From Hyphomicrobium sp. LHD-15 (GTDB lineage: Bacteria > Pseudomonadota > Alphaproteobacteria > Rhizobiales > Hyphomicrobiaceae), in contig NZ_JAVIFT010000002.1 of NCBI RefSeq assembly GCF_031157355.1, positions 482,501 to 546,500 on the forward strand: 64,000 nucleotides of DNA, given 5' to 3'. Shown here piece after piece: positions 1 through 9,807 of this stretch. The notes under the pieces are model-generated. The model was not told where the DNA came from. It saw only the letters and a list, made by a program, of their open reading frames with translations, and ran no database searches. A program made the position numbers and the translations under genes. Position 1 is the first letter of the stretch; the number at the start of each line of letters is the position of its first letter.

Positions 1-1740
<1,740 letters not shown>

Positions 1741-1915
1741 ATTAAGCAATGCTCATCTAATGCCTTTAATAGGGCAGGGCGGCCCCGGATATGTCCGGGA
1801 CCAAGGCAGCGCCGGCGTCTTAGACGCGACGTGCGCCCGTTGATGCTCAAAGCATCGCGCCGCCTGATGAGCGTAGGAGCACAAGAAAGACCAGAATTCG
1901 CATCACGCTTCCGCC

Positions 1916-2033
1916 GACCTGGTGATTATGGCGGGGTGGCTGCACCCGATCCCATTCCGAACTCGGCCGTGAAACACCCCAGCGCCAATGGTACTTCGTC
2001 TTAAGACGCGGGAGAGTAGGTCGTCGCCAGGTC
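1916..2033 (+). rRNA. rrf: 5S ribosomal RNA
   Basis: The segment begins GACCTGGTGATTATGGCGGG, contains CCCGATCCCATTCCGAACTC, and closes with GTCGTCGCCAGGTC, whose last bases pair with the first to form helix I. Length (about 118 nt) and sequence fit an alphaproteobacterial 5S rRNA. It lies about 175 nt after the 23S end and belongs to the same rRNA operon. Ends may be off by one or two bases. Confidence 0.96.
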
Positions 2034-2089
2034 TGCCGAAGCGTGACGCGAATTCAATTCATCAAACATTCCTCTTCACATGGCTATTT

Positions 2090-2127
2090 AACGCCGCCCC
2101 TGCCTTTTGGCTCGGGCGGCGTTTTTG
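2090..2127 (+). terminator. rRNA operon intrinsic terminator
   Basis: A 9-bp stem (ACGCCGCCC at 2091-2099 pairing with GGGCGGCGT at 2114-2122) is followed directly by a T run. It lies about 57 nt after 5S rRNA, so it most likely ends the rRNA operon. No tRNA gene is seen between 5S and the hairpin. Confidence 0.85.
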
Positions 2128-2515
2128 CGTCCGAAGATCAGCGATCTGGATCCGGATTTGGTATTCGGGTCGCGGGGTCGCGAAGTTCGGTTTTCGGATT
2201 TTTGACCGACGGGTTTCGACCCGCTGGGTTCGGCACAGCGCTGACATGCTGAGTGCGGCTGCGCGTTCTCGTTCGGCGCGCGGGTCGGTCTGGACCCACA
2301 CACCCCACCGTTGGAAACATTTTGGTTTCGATGAGCTCGTGAAAAGTCTTCCAGGGCTCATCGGGGAAGAGTTTTTTTCTGCTTCCGAGTGCGACCGAGA
2401 AATCATCAGATGGAAATCGTCGGCTAGGTCGTGGTCGATCAGCGCATGACCTCAGCGCATGAACCAGTGTGCGACTGCCGGCGATGAGAATCACTCTGCC
2501 GTCTGCCGCCATTCG

Positions 2516-2620
2516 TTAGTCGATATGCGGTTCGGCATGCTTGGCGATCACCGCAGGGTTGTTCGTTTTGGGATTTTTCAGCGTCGGGGGCACGACGTAC
2601 TTCTTGGGCTTCGCGTGCAT
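2516..2620 (-). CDS. possible 34-aa basic small protein
   Basis: A minus-strand frame runs from ATG at 2620 to TAA at 2516-2518 and encodes a Lys/Pro/Asn-rich peptide beginning MHAKPKKYVVPPTLKNPKTN. Third codon positions are G/C-rich like nearby genes. A GGTGAG lies about 14 nt before the ATG, which is rather far for a ribosome site. No signal peptide, transmembrane segment or known domain is seen. It may be a genuine small protein or the tail of a decayed gene; no function is assigned. Confidence 0.3.
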   Translation of the reverse strand: MHAKPKKYVVPPTLKNPKTNNPAVIAKHAEPHID

Positions 2621-2642
2621 TTTTTCGCGAACTCACCAGGCT

Positions 2643-2795
2643 CTATGCGGGTAGGCGCCGGCAAAGCTTCTCGGATGTGACGCGGCCGATCAACATCGCT
2701 TCGGCTTTCTGGGTTTCGGCGAGTTTGGAGGCGAGGGCAATCACCCACCGGTGTGCGGATGTGCCGGATCGCTGCCCGGCGCTTCTAGCCTGTCA
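2643..2795 (-). pseudogene. possible coding remnant
   Basis: On the minus strand a frame ending at TAG (2643-2645) reads ...RWVIALASKLAETQKAEAML..., with amphipathic, protein-like composition and G/C third positions, but no plausible start: a stop precedes it and the only ATG is internal. It sits in a stretch without intact genes. I read it as a possible 3' remnant of a lost gene; it could also be chance. Confidence 0.2.
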
Positions 2796-2901
2796 TCACC
2801 CCCAAGACTTCCGTCGCGGTGATCTCTCGGATGAAGACGAACGCCTTGTGAGAGATCTGTCACGGCTGGGGATGACGCGGCTTGCCGATCAAGCGTTGAG
2901 C

Positions 2902-3264
2902 TCAAGCCAACGGCAAGAGAACGAGGCCGAGCAGCATCGCGAGCGACATGGCCGTCGAGAGATTGACGTCGCCGAATTCGCCGACGCGGACCTCGCGAAT
3001 AACTTCGCGGACTTCGACGTCCGGCCGCGCGTCCGGCTCGCGTGCGCGTATCCAATTCCAGAAAAACCGAAAAAACGATTGCGATCGTCGCCAGATCTCG
3101 AAAGGCGCGCGGCGCCACCCATATTTCACGCCATAGATGGCGAAGATCACGACTGCGATCTGCAGCAGCGTCGAAACCCAGCCGCTGATCAGGAACCAGA
3201 TCAGGGACCAAAGCAATCCCAGGACGGAGAGAAAAATCGACAGGAGCCAAGTAGCGGTTTCCAT
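2902..3264 (-). CDS. small inner-membrane protein, unknown function
   Basis: A 120-aa product with three likely membrane segments: residues about 5-25 (LLSIFLSVLGLLWSLIWFLI), about 30-48, and a C-terminal one ending VLLPLA. Between them lies a charged, Arg/Glu-rich region (about 50-100) with a WRRAPFEIWRRSQSFFRFFW stretch rich in aromatic and Arg residues. The ATG at 3264 is preceded by AGGA at suitable distance. It is divergent from msrA, with 198 bases between them. I do not recognise the family. The conflicting plus-strand frame over the same bases has no domain and is rejected. Confidence 0.7.
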   Translation of the reverse strand: METATWLLSIFLSVLGLLWSLIWFLISGWVSTLLQIAVVIFAIYGVKYGWRRAPFEIWRRSQSFFRFFWNWIRAREPDARPDVEVREVIREVRVGEFGDVNLSTAMSLAMLLGLVLLPLA

Positions 3265-3462
3265 GAGATCCTAACCTTGGGCAGCTCGGTTCCTTATCTA
3301 CACATGCTTCTTGTCGGAAATCCTGGGCTCGAGGAGCGCCTACGGCAAGCAAGGAAGCTCCAACAATCTGGTCGCGCTCGCGAAAACGTGACTGCAGGTC
3401 CTGAAACGAGGGCGTCCGTGCTTCGTATTGTTGGCAGTAACCGCTTTTTTTCAGGGGTCACA

Positions 3463-4125
3463 ATGCTGTTCTCAAAGAAGAAGCTCGAAATGCCGACGCG
3501 TGAGACTGCCCTCAAGGGGCGGCCAGATGCGCTTCCGACGGCCGAGGAGCACTTCATATTCGGACGTCCGTTGAAGGGACCGTATCCTGCGAGGCTCGAA
3601 ACAGCGATGTTCGGGATGGGTTGCTTCTGGGGTGTGGAGCGAAAGTTCTGGGAACTCGGTGCCGGCATCTGGGTGACCGCAGTCGGCTACGCCGGCGGCC
3701 TCACGCCTAATGCGACCTACGACGAGGTTTGCACCGGGCGGACCGGGCACAACGAAGTGGTGCTCGTGGTGTTCGATCCGAAAGTCATCTCGTACGGCGA
3801 TCTCGTGAAAACGTTCTGGGAGAACCACAACCCAACGCAGGGACTACGCCAGGGGAATGACGTCGGCACGCAGTATCGCTCCGGCCTCTACTATTTTTCG
3901 GAGGCGCAGAAGCAGATTGCCGAGGAGACGAAGGCTTCTTACGAGCAGCGGCTTCAGGCGGCGGGCTTCGGTCCGATCACGACGGAGGTTCTGCCGGCGC
4001 CCGAGTTCTTTTTCGCTGAGGAATACCATCAGCAGTACCTGGCCAAGGTTCCGCACGGATACTGCGGGCTCGCGGGCACCGGCGTCGCGTGCGCGGCACC
4101 GACGGGTGTCGCGGTGGGGAGCTGA
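3463..4125 (+). CDS. msrA: peptide-methionine (S)-S-oxide reductase MsrA
   Basis: MsrA reduces methionine-S-sulfoxide in proteins and free Met, protecting against oxidative damage. The 220-aa product has the catalytic motif GMGCFWGVERKFW with nucleophilic Cys54, followed by AVGYAGG, YDEVCTGRTGHNE and ENHNPTQG..NDVGTQYRS, all typical of MsrA. Two further Cys near the C-terminus (about 201 and 210) can serve as resolving residues. The open frame continues upstream to 2677, but that part lies antisense to another gene and has no MsrA homology, so the ATG at 3463 is chosen. No signal peptide, so cytoplasmic. A strong terminator follows. Confidence 0.93.
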   Translation: MLFSKKKLEMPTRETALKGRPDALPTAEEHFIFGRPLKGPYPARLETAMFGMGCFWGVERKFWELGAGIWVTAVGYAGGLTPNATYDEVCTGRTGHNEVVLVVFDPKVISYGDLVKTFWENHNPTQGLRQGNDVGTQYRSGLYYFSEAQKQIAEETKASYEQRLQAAGFGPITTEVLPAPEFFFAEEYHQQYLAKVPHGYCGLAGTGVACAAPTGVAVGS

Positions 4126-4184
4126 TGCTCGTTCCCATCGGGTATTCGCTCGACGCGGGATGCTGTTGAGATCGTAAAATATTG

Positions 4185-4239
4185 GGCCACCGCCCACGCT
4201 CCGGCTTCGAGAGACCGGCGTGGGCGGTGGCCTTTTTTC
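4185..4239 (+). terminator. intrinsic terminator after msrA
   Basis: A perfect 15-bp stem (GGCCACCGCCCACGC at 4185-4199 with its complement at 4218-4232) is followed by six T. It lies 60 bases after the msrA stop codon. Confidence 0.88.
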
Positions 4240-4408
4240 TTGCGTGCCGCTTCGATGCGCCACGCTGCGCAGACCGCTGATTTTTGCGATATTCACATCA
4301 CAGATGGTCTCGATTTTTACCAAGTCCACCAGCTAGTTACCGCGATGCACAATTTGGCCCTTTTTGTGCAGTGAAAGGGGGCTGGATCAATACAAGACGA
4401 GGGGTGTC

Positions 4409-4663
4409 ATGGGCGCAAAGCGGTCCCTACTGGCCTGTGCGGGTGTTGTTGCTGTCGCCACTGTGGCTGTCGCGGAAGAATTCCAGATGCCGCCGGAAGT
4501 GACGCCCGCGCTTCGTGCGGCTTGCGAGACGGATGTCCGGCGCTTGTGCATCGGCCAAAATCCCACCGTCGCGAAGGTCAAACGGTGCGTTGCACTTAAG
4601 TATTTTCAGCTCGGGAAGAAGTGCCAAGTCGAATTGGCGTCTCTCGGCTTCGGAGGTCGCTAG
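4409..4663 (+). CDS. small secreted Cys-rich protein (cysteine-rich repeat type)
   Basis: An 84-aa product starting MGAKRSLLACAGVVAVATVA, a signal peptide probably cut after AVA (about residue 22). The mature part has four Cys in the order ACETDVRRLC...VKRCV...GKKCQVEL, resembling one unit of the cysteine-rich repeat family (GLG1-like), which in proteobacteria occurs in short periplasmic proteins of unknown function. The ATG at 4409 follows a GGGGTG. An upstream ATG at 4364 in the same frame would spoil the signal peptide. It has its own terminator and seems monocistronic. Confidence 0.72.
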   Translation: MGAKRSLLACAGVVAVATVAVAEEFQMPPEVTPALRAACETDVRRLCIGQNPTVAKVKRCVALKYFQLGKKCQVELASLGFGGR

Positions 4664-4713
4664 TCGCCTCTACTCTTTTCTAATGTCCCCTATCCGCCGG
4701 ATCTCCGCTCGCG

Positions 4714-4745
4714 CCGCCCAAACCTATTCGTTGGGCGGTTTTTTC
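4714..4745 (+). terminator. intrinsic terminator
   Basis: CCGCCCAA (4714-4721) pairs with TTGGGCGG (4731-4738), followed by six T. It isolates the small Cys-rich gene from the methanol dehydrogenase cluster. Confidence 0.82.
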
Positions 4746-5210
4746 TTTTCAGCGCCATCAGTTAGAACTTCTGGTTGGACTGACGGCAAGTCACGGCATG
4801 CTGCGTGGCAAAATGTTTCTCCGTTCACGTCTTTGTGAGCAGGAAGTTCTCCCCGCCATTATAGGAAATTGCCCTCTCGCTGTTCTGGTATAACATCCCT
4901 ACCGTCCCTGCTGTTGGTGAGGGCATTCCGCGTCGTGCGATCCATCGAGATCGCCTTCGCGTTCGGCGCTCATCGGCGCTTGTATCTTGAAAGCCAGGGA
5001 GCAGAACGAGCGATCCGACTGACGATTTTGCCGGCGGTCACCCCGCTGGCGCAGTCAAGGGACCATCAGAGTCTCGATCGCATCCGTAAGGCCAAACAAC
5101 GCGCGTCAACGATCGTCTCGGTCGGCCTCTTTCGATGGCTTCCGAGCGAAAGGTTGCGCTTTGCCTGAAGCTCAAAGGGGCAAGCTCTCAAGCTAGGAGA
5201 GGAGACCGAA
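4746..5210 (+). promoter_or_regulatory. 465-base upstream region of xoxF
   Basis: This gene-free stretch between a terminator and xoxF must contain the xoxF promoter, but I could not assign -35/-10 boxes with confidence. The ribosome site is clear: AGGAGAGGAGACC ends about 4 bases before the ATG at 5211. Short frames here have no protein character. Lanthanide- or methanol-dependent control would be expected from the gene family but is not visible as a known motif. Confidence 0.5.
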
Positions 5211-7094
5211 ATGACCAAGAAGCTAGGCCTGCTCACGGGCGGCCTCATGCTCGCGATGATGGGGCTTGCCGGCCCCGTGTTCGCGAACTCCGAGGTCGAC
5301 AAGCGCGCGGCCGACCCCAATCAATGGGGCTCACCCGGACGCGACAACGCACTCACGCGCCACTCGCCGCTCAAGGACATCAACGCAGAAAACGTCGGCA
5401 AGCTGCAGATGGTCTGGTCGCAATCGACCGGAGCGCTGCGTGGCCACGAAGGACAGCCGCTCTTCATCGATGACGTCGGCGGTAAGCCGATGCTCTTCTT
5501 CGTGTCGGGCTGCCCCAACATGGCCCAGTGCAACATCGCGCAGGGCATCGACCTGTCCGACCCCGACAATCCCAAGCAGATCTGGAACTACGTCAAGACG
5601 ACGGACCGTGACGAATCCGCCGTGCCGCGCGCCTGCTGCGATACCGTCAACCGCGGACCTGCGTTCGCAGACGGCAAGCTCTACTACGGCACGCTCGACG
5701 GCTTCCTGATCGCACTCGATGCCGCAACCGGCAAAGAAGTTTGGGTCGTCAAGCACGCCTGGCCCGAGAAGGGCGAGACGAGCACCAGCGCTCCCTTGAT
5801 TGCCGACAATCTCGTGATCCTCGGCTTCGGCGGCGACGAGTTCGCAGCGCGCGGCCGCGTCACGGCTTACGACCTCAAGGACGGCAAGAAGGTCTGGGAA
5901 TGCCATTCGACAGGCTCCGACAAGGATGTCTGCCTGACGGCTGAGACCAACAAGGCCAATCCGCATTACGGCACGGCCGGCCAGGACCTCGGCATCAAGA
6001 CGCACGTCGGCGAAGACTACAAGATCGGCGGCGGCGCGGCATGGGCCTGGTTCAGCTACGACCCCGAGCTCAAGATCGTCTACTATTCGACCGGCAACCC
6101 GGGTCTCTGGAGCCCCGCGTATCGCTGCTCGAAGAAGACGCACGAAGAGTGCAACACGGGCGAGTTCGACAACAAGTGGTCGATGACCATTTTCGCCCGC
6201 AAGGTCGAAACCGGTGAAGCCGTCTGGGCCTACCAGATGACGCCGTTCGACCAGTGGGACTATGACGGCGTCAACGAGAACATTCTCGTCAACGACCTCG
6301 ACGTCGATGGCAAGAAGGTGAAGGCGCTGGTTCACTTCGACCGCAACGGCTTCGCCTACGTGCTCGATCGCACGGACGGAACGCTGCTGCGCGCCCACAA
6401 GTACGTGACGACGGACTGGGCCGAGAAGATCGACCTCAAGACCGGACGCCCCGTCAAGGTGCGCGAGCATTCGCCGCTCGAGCGCGGACGCAACGTTGCC
6501 GCTTGCCCGTCCGCCATGGGCGGCAAGGACCAGCAACCTTGCGCCGTGGATCCGGCCGAGCCGAACAAGTTCTATTGCCCCACCAACAACTGGTGCATGG
6601 AACTCGAGCCGCAGGAGCGCACGCACACGCAGCAGGGCACGGTCTACGTGTTCGCGAACGTGTTCATGTATCCTGAGAAGCCCGGCACGACCGGCAAGGT
6701 CAAGAAGTTCGACGTCGTCACCGGCAAGGCCGATTGGGAAATCCCCGATCCGTATCCGAACTGGGGCGGCACGATGGTCACCGACGGCGGCCTCGTATTC
6801 TACGGCTCGCTCGGCGGCGACTTCCGTGCTGTCGATCGCAAGTCGGGCAAGATCCTTTGGCACCGCAAACTTGCTTCGGGCATCATCGGAAACCCGATCA
6901 CCTACAAGGTGAAAGGCAAGCAGTACGTTTCGATCCTCGCCGGCATCGGCGGCTGGATCGGCGTGCCGGTGACCGCCGGCCTCGATCTCAACGACAAGTT
7001 CGGTGCGATCGGCGCGACGGCGATGACCAAGGCTGCCAACCTCGACAAGATTCCACAGGCGGGCACGCTGTTCACCTTCCGGGTCTACGAGTGA
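5211..7094 (+). CDS. xoxF: lanthanide-type PQQ methanol dehydrogenase XoxF
   Basis: Periplasmic quinoprotein that oxidises methanol or another short alcohol and passes electrons to a c-type cytochrome. The 627-aa protein has a signal peptide (cut near VFA-NS, residues 25/26) and an eight-bladed PQQ propeller. The vicinal disulfide Cys142-Cys143 (RACCDTVNRG) is present. Probable metal ligands are Glu210 (GGDEF), Asn296 (STGNPG), Asp350 and Asp352 in QWDYDGVNE. The second Asp replaces the Ala of calcium MxaF and marks lanthanide enzymes. It carries 12 Cys (101,107,142,143,231,241,306,314,432,444,456,462), more than the XoxF5 enzymes I know, so it is probably another XoxF clade; I cannot say which. 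First gene of the cluster, with a strong ribosome site. Confidence 0.95.
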   Translation: MTKKLGLLTGGLMLAMMGLAGPVFANSEVDKRAADPNQWGSPGRDNALTRHSPLKDINAENVGKLQMVWSQSTGALRGHEGQPLFIDDVGGKPMLFFVSGCPNMAQCNIAQGIDLSDPDNPKQIWNYVKTTDRDESAVPRACCDTVNRGPAFADGKLYYGTLDGFLIALDAATGKEVWVVKHAWPEKGETSTSAPLIADNLVILGFGGDEFAARGRVTAYDLKDGKKVWECHSTGSDKDVCLTAETNKANPHYGTAGQDLGIKTHVGEDYKIGGGAAWAWFSYDPELKIVYYSTGNPGLWSPAYRCSKKTHEECNTGEFDNKWSMTIFARKVETGEAVWAYQMTPFDQWDYDGVNENILVNDLDVDGKKVKALVHFDRNGFAYVLDRTDGTLLRAHKYVTTDWAEKIDLKTGRPVKVREHSPLERGRNVAACPSAMGGKDQQPCAVDPAEPNKFYCPTNNWCMELEPQERTHTQQGTVYVFANVFMYPEKPGTTGKVKKFDVVTGKADWEIPDPYPNWGGTMVTDGGLVFYGSLGGDFRAVDRKSGKILWHRKLASGIIGNPITYKVKGKQYVSILAGIGGWIGVPVTAGLDLNDKFGAIGATAMTKAANLDKIPQAGTLFTFRVYE

Positions 7095-7111
7095 TCACGC
7101 ATTGAACGAAG

Positions 7112-7145
7112 AAACGCCCGGCATCGCGAGATGTCGGGCGTTTTT
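7112..7145 (+). terminator. intrinsic terminator between xoxF and the xoxJ-like gene
   Basis: AACGCCCGGCATC and GATGTCGGGCGTT (7113-7142) form a 13-bp stem with one G-T pair and a GCGA loop, followed by T residues. It lies 18 bases after the xoxF stop and would make xoxF a separate, more abundant transcript than the accessory genes. Confidence 0.85.
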
Positions 7146-7280
7146 CCTTATTTCGGCGGGAAGCATCGTGCGGGATCAACGGAACTTGATCAACGCGCGG
7201 GGGTTCTCTGCCTTGTCGCTCAAAGTTTGCAACGATATAGAGTTACAATGTCAATTCGGATGCAAAAGGGGAGCGTGCTT

Positions 7281-9113
7281 GTGAAACCGCTCCGTCGTTT
7301 GGTGTCAGTTCTTGCTGTCGGAGCCATGTTCGGCTTCGGGGGAGTGATGGCCGAGGCGTTTGCAGCCGATAAGGGATTTCGCGCCAACAAGGAATTCGAC
7401 GAACTGACGGCCGCGGAAAAAACCGCCGCCAAGGCAGCCGGAAAGAAAGCGTTCGAGCAAAAGAATTTCGGGGCTTTGCGCGTGTGCGGCGATCCCGGAA
7501 ACATGCCGCTCTCATCCATCGAAGGCGAGGGCTTCCAGAACAAGATCATGGACGTGATCGCCAAGTCGATGGGCGCGCAGGTGATCAACTTCTGGCGGCC
7601 GTATCTCGAACGCGGGATCACGCGGCAGACCTTCGAGACCAACGATTGCGACGTGCTCGTCGATATGCCGACCGTCTACGGCGGCGTTCTGACGACAGTT
7701 CCTGTCTACCGGACAACGTATGTTCTCGCCTGGCGTAGTGACCGCGGGCTCGACATCTCGGGCTTGGACGACGCCAAGCTCCGCGACCTCAAGATCGGCG
7801 TCTATCAAACGTCGGCAATCCGCGAAGTGTTGAAGCGCCGCGGGCTTGCGGCCAACGTGGTGGTTCATACCGTGAGCCACAACGGCGATCTCCTGCCCGA
7901 GCAGCAGCCGACCTATCAGGTTCAGCAGGTCATCGACGGCAAACTCGACGTGGCGGCGGTGTGGGGGCCGTTTGCGGGCTGGTTTCCCAAAATGAAGGGC
8001 GCGCCGCTTTCGGTGCTGCCCGTCAACCTCATGGACGACGACGTTCCACTCGAGTTCGACCTTTCGCTCGGCGTCAGGCCGACGAACGTGGTGCTCAAGT
8101 TCGCGCTCGACTATGCGCTCGAAGCGAACAGAGCGGAGATCGACAAGATCCTGCGCGATTTCGGCGTGCCGCTGGTGAAGTGCAGCAAGTGCGTGGTGCC
8201 CGGAGATCTCCCCGCGCACGGCTCCTATACGAAGCCGTTCGAGATCAGTCAGGGTCCGAAGGTGGAAGCTTCGCCCGATCAGCTGGTAACGCGGGCACGC
8301 CTAGAGGCTTGGCTTGCGGAGGGCGCGGACGTCCAGACGGAGCTCGCCAACGCCGTCCTGGCCTCGGATGAAGCGCGCATCCGTTTCCTTGTCGAGAAGG
8401 GCGCGGACATCAATAAGCCGGACGCGCAGGGCTATGGCGCGCTGCAGAGCGCGGCCCGCAACCGCAGCGACAAGATCGTTCCGCTGCTGATCGAACTCGG
8501 CGCGGATGTAAACGGGCGCGACAACGACGGCTTTACCGCTCTGATCCATGCGGCGCAGCGAAACCATGTTCCGACGATCAAGGCGCTCGTGGAACGGGGC
8601 GCGGATCTCGAAAAATCCGTCGATGGCGGCTTCGCTCCGCTTTCTCTCGCCATCGAGGATGGAAAGTTCCTGGCGGCGAAGTCGCTGATCGAGCTTGGCG
8701 CGTCCGTCAATGTGACGGCGGGTACGGACCGGATCACGCCGCTCATGGTGACGGCGAGCCAGCTTGCGGTCGGCGAAGCAGCCAAGGAGATCGAGCGCCG
8801 GCAGGGTTTGCGCTCGACGGATATCGCGACTGCGCTTGTCGAGCGCGGCGCCAACGTCAACGCCGTCAACGAGCAGGGTGTATCCGCACTGATGATCGCG
8901 GCGGCGCGCGGGAATATTCCGATGATCGGGCTTCTGCTCGAAGCCGGCGCCAACCCGGCGCTCGCATCGAAGGCGGGCAAGACGGCGATCGACATCGCGC
9001 GCGAGAACCTCAACGAGGACGCGGCCAAGTCGATCAAGCTGTTCGAGGCTACGATTTCCGAGCGGTCGCAACGGCCCGGGCGCGATGCTCCGGGCGGAAA
9101 GGAAAAGCTGTGA
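7281..9113 (+). CDS. xoxJ: XoxJ/MxaJ-like periplasmic binding protein fused to ankyrin repeats
   Basis: The N-terminal two thirds match the quinoprotein-dehydrogenase-associated substrate-binding family that includes MxaJ/XoxJ: FGALRVCGDPGNMPLSS, then GEGFQNKIMDVIAKSMGAQV, and FWRPYLERGITRQTF. XoxJ proteins are thought to help XoxF activation. From about residue 355 to 590 there are roughly six ankyrin repeats (for example GADINKPDAQGYGALQSAAR and GADVNGRDNDGFTALIHAA). This fusion is uncommon in the MxaJ-like proteins I know. Start: GTG at 7281 gives MKPLRRLVSVLAVGAMFGFG, a clean signal peptide, with GGGGAG 7 bases upstream; ATG codons at 7248 and 7260 are alternatives. About 610 aa. Cys pair CSKC lies before the ankyrin part. 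Confidence 0.88.
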   Translation: MKPLRRLVSVLAVGAMFGFGGVMAEAFAADKGFRANKEFDELTAAEKTAAKAAGKKAFEQKNFGALRVCGDPGNMPLSSIEGEGFQNKIMDVIAKSMGAQVINFWRPYLERGITRQTFETNDCDVLVDMPTVYGGVLTTVPVYRTTYVLAWRSDRGLDISGLDDAKLRDLKIGVYQTSAIREVLKRRGLAANVVVHTVSHNGDLLPEQQPTYQVQQVIDGKLDVAAVWGPFAGWFPKMKGAPLSVLPVNLMDDDVPLEFDLSLGVRPTNVVLKFALDYALEANRAEIDKILRDFGVPLVKCSKCVVPGDLPAHGSYTKPFEISQGPKVEASPDQLVTRARLEAWLAEGADVQTELANAVLASDEARIRFLVEKGADINKPDAQGYGALQSAARNRSDKIVPLLIELGADVNGRDNDGFTALIHAAQRNHVPTIKALVERGADLEKSVDGGFAPLSLAIEDGKFLAAKSLIELGASVNVTAGTDRITPLMVTASQLAVGEAAKEIERRQGLRSTDIATALVERGANVNAVNEQGVSALMIAAARGNIPMIGLLLEAGANPALASKAGKTAIDIARENLNEDAAKSIKLFEATISERSQRPGRDAPGGKEKL

Positions 9114-9233
9114 GCCGTGGTTCGGCGCGCAGATCGAAATCTCTGCAAGCACAGGGGAGAGACGAACGGCAAGAAGCCTCGCTGTCGTTCGGCACTAGGG
9201 AGGCGGAACTTGAATGACACGAGGAAGTAAAAC

Positions 9234-9803
9234 GTGAAAAGCCAATTCCTAAGTCTGCTGCTTGCAGCAGCGCTCTCGACCGGAGCGTTCGTCGGTGCCT
9301 CGGGTGCCGCAGACGAGCCGGCTTCTGCAGAGAAAGCGGAGCCACAGGCCGCCCCAAAGGCGGAAGGGGCGCCGGAAGCGGCTGCTGCACCTGCCGCAGG
9401 CGGTGCACCGATGAAGCCAATCGATCGCGTCAACGCGACCGAGAAGGGTAAGCTCAAGAACCCCTTCGACTACAAGGATCCCAAGATCGCCGAGGAAGGA
9501 CACAAGATTTACATGGGTCTTTCCTGCAATGGCTGCCACGGTGGTGGTGGCGGCGGCGGCATGTGCCCGCCGTTGACCAACGAGACCTGGGTGTACGGCG
9601 GCGACGATGACACGCTGTTTCGCCTGATCGTGCTCGGTAGCCAGGAGCTGCAGAAGCACGGCTATGCGCGCAAGGGTCAGGAAGGCGTGGTCGGTCCGAT
9701 GCCGCCTTACAAGGACCTGATCGACGACGAAACCAAGCTCTGGAAGGCGATCGCCTGGATCCGCACTGTCTGGAAGGGCCGTGCCGAGAAAGCGACTTGG
9801 TGA
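9234..9803 (+). CDS. xoxG: periplasmic c-type cytochrome XoxG-like, electron acceptor of XoxF
   Basis: A 189-aa secreted cytochrome c. Signal peptide residues 1-24, then an Ala/Pro/Glu-rich linker (about 25-60), then one heme-binding motif CNGCH (98-102). The heme motif is followed directly by seven Gly and MC (CHGGGGGGGMCPPL), and a later GPMPPY (Met156) could give the axial ligand. Position directly after the XoxJ-like gene fits the role of taking electrons from XoxF and passing them to the terminal oxidase. The start is GTG with GAGGAAG upstream; no better ATG precedes the signal sequence. Confidence 0.88.
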   Translation: MKSQFLSLLLAAALSTGAFVGASGAADEPASAEKAEPQAAPKAEGAPEAAAAPAAGGAPMKPIDRVNATEKGKLKNPFDYKDPKIAEEGHKIYMGLSCNGCHGGGGGGGMCPPLTNETWVYGGDDDTLFRLIVLGSQELQKHGYARKGQEGVVGPMPPYKDLIDDETKLWKAIAWIRTVWKGRAEKATW

Positions 9804-9807
9804 TCTG

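Larger units (their letters stand above)
2128..2901. other. 774-base stretch without a secure gene
   Basis: This region between the rRNA terminator and a minus-strand membrane-protein gene has no well-supported full-length gene. Several short overlapping open frames on both strands lack recognisable domains. Two pieces with gene-like codon use on the minus strand are listed separately: a 34-codon frame at 2516-2620 and an ATG-less remnant at 2643-2795. The segment around 2150-2260 is rich in TTCGG/CGGGT motifs. It may be a graveyard of decayed genes next to the rRNA operon. Confidence 0.5.

Noticed and set aside
2677-3462. N-terminal extension of MsrA
   Set aside because: The sequence is antisense to a plausible membrane-protein gene, has no MsrA similarity, and msrA has its own start at 3463.
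4869-4894. TTGCCC/TATAAC as the xoxF promoter
   Set aside because: The spacing is only about 14 bases and the site is over 300 bases from the gene.
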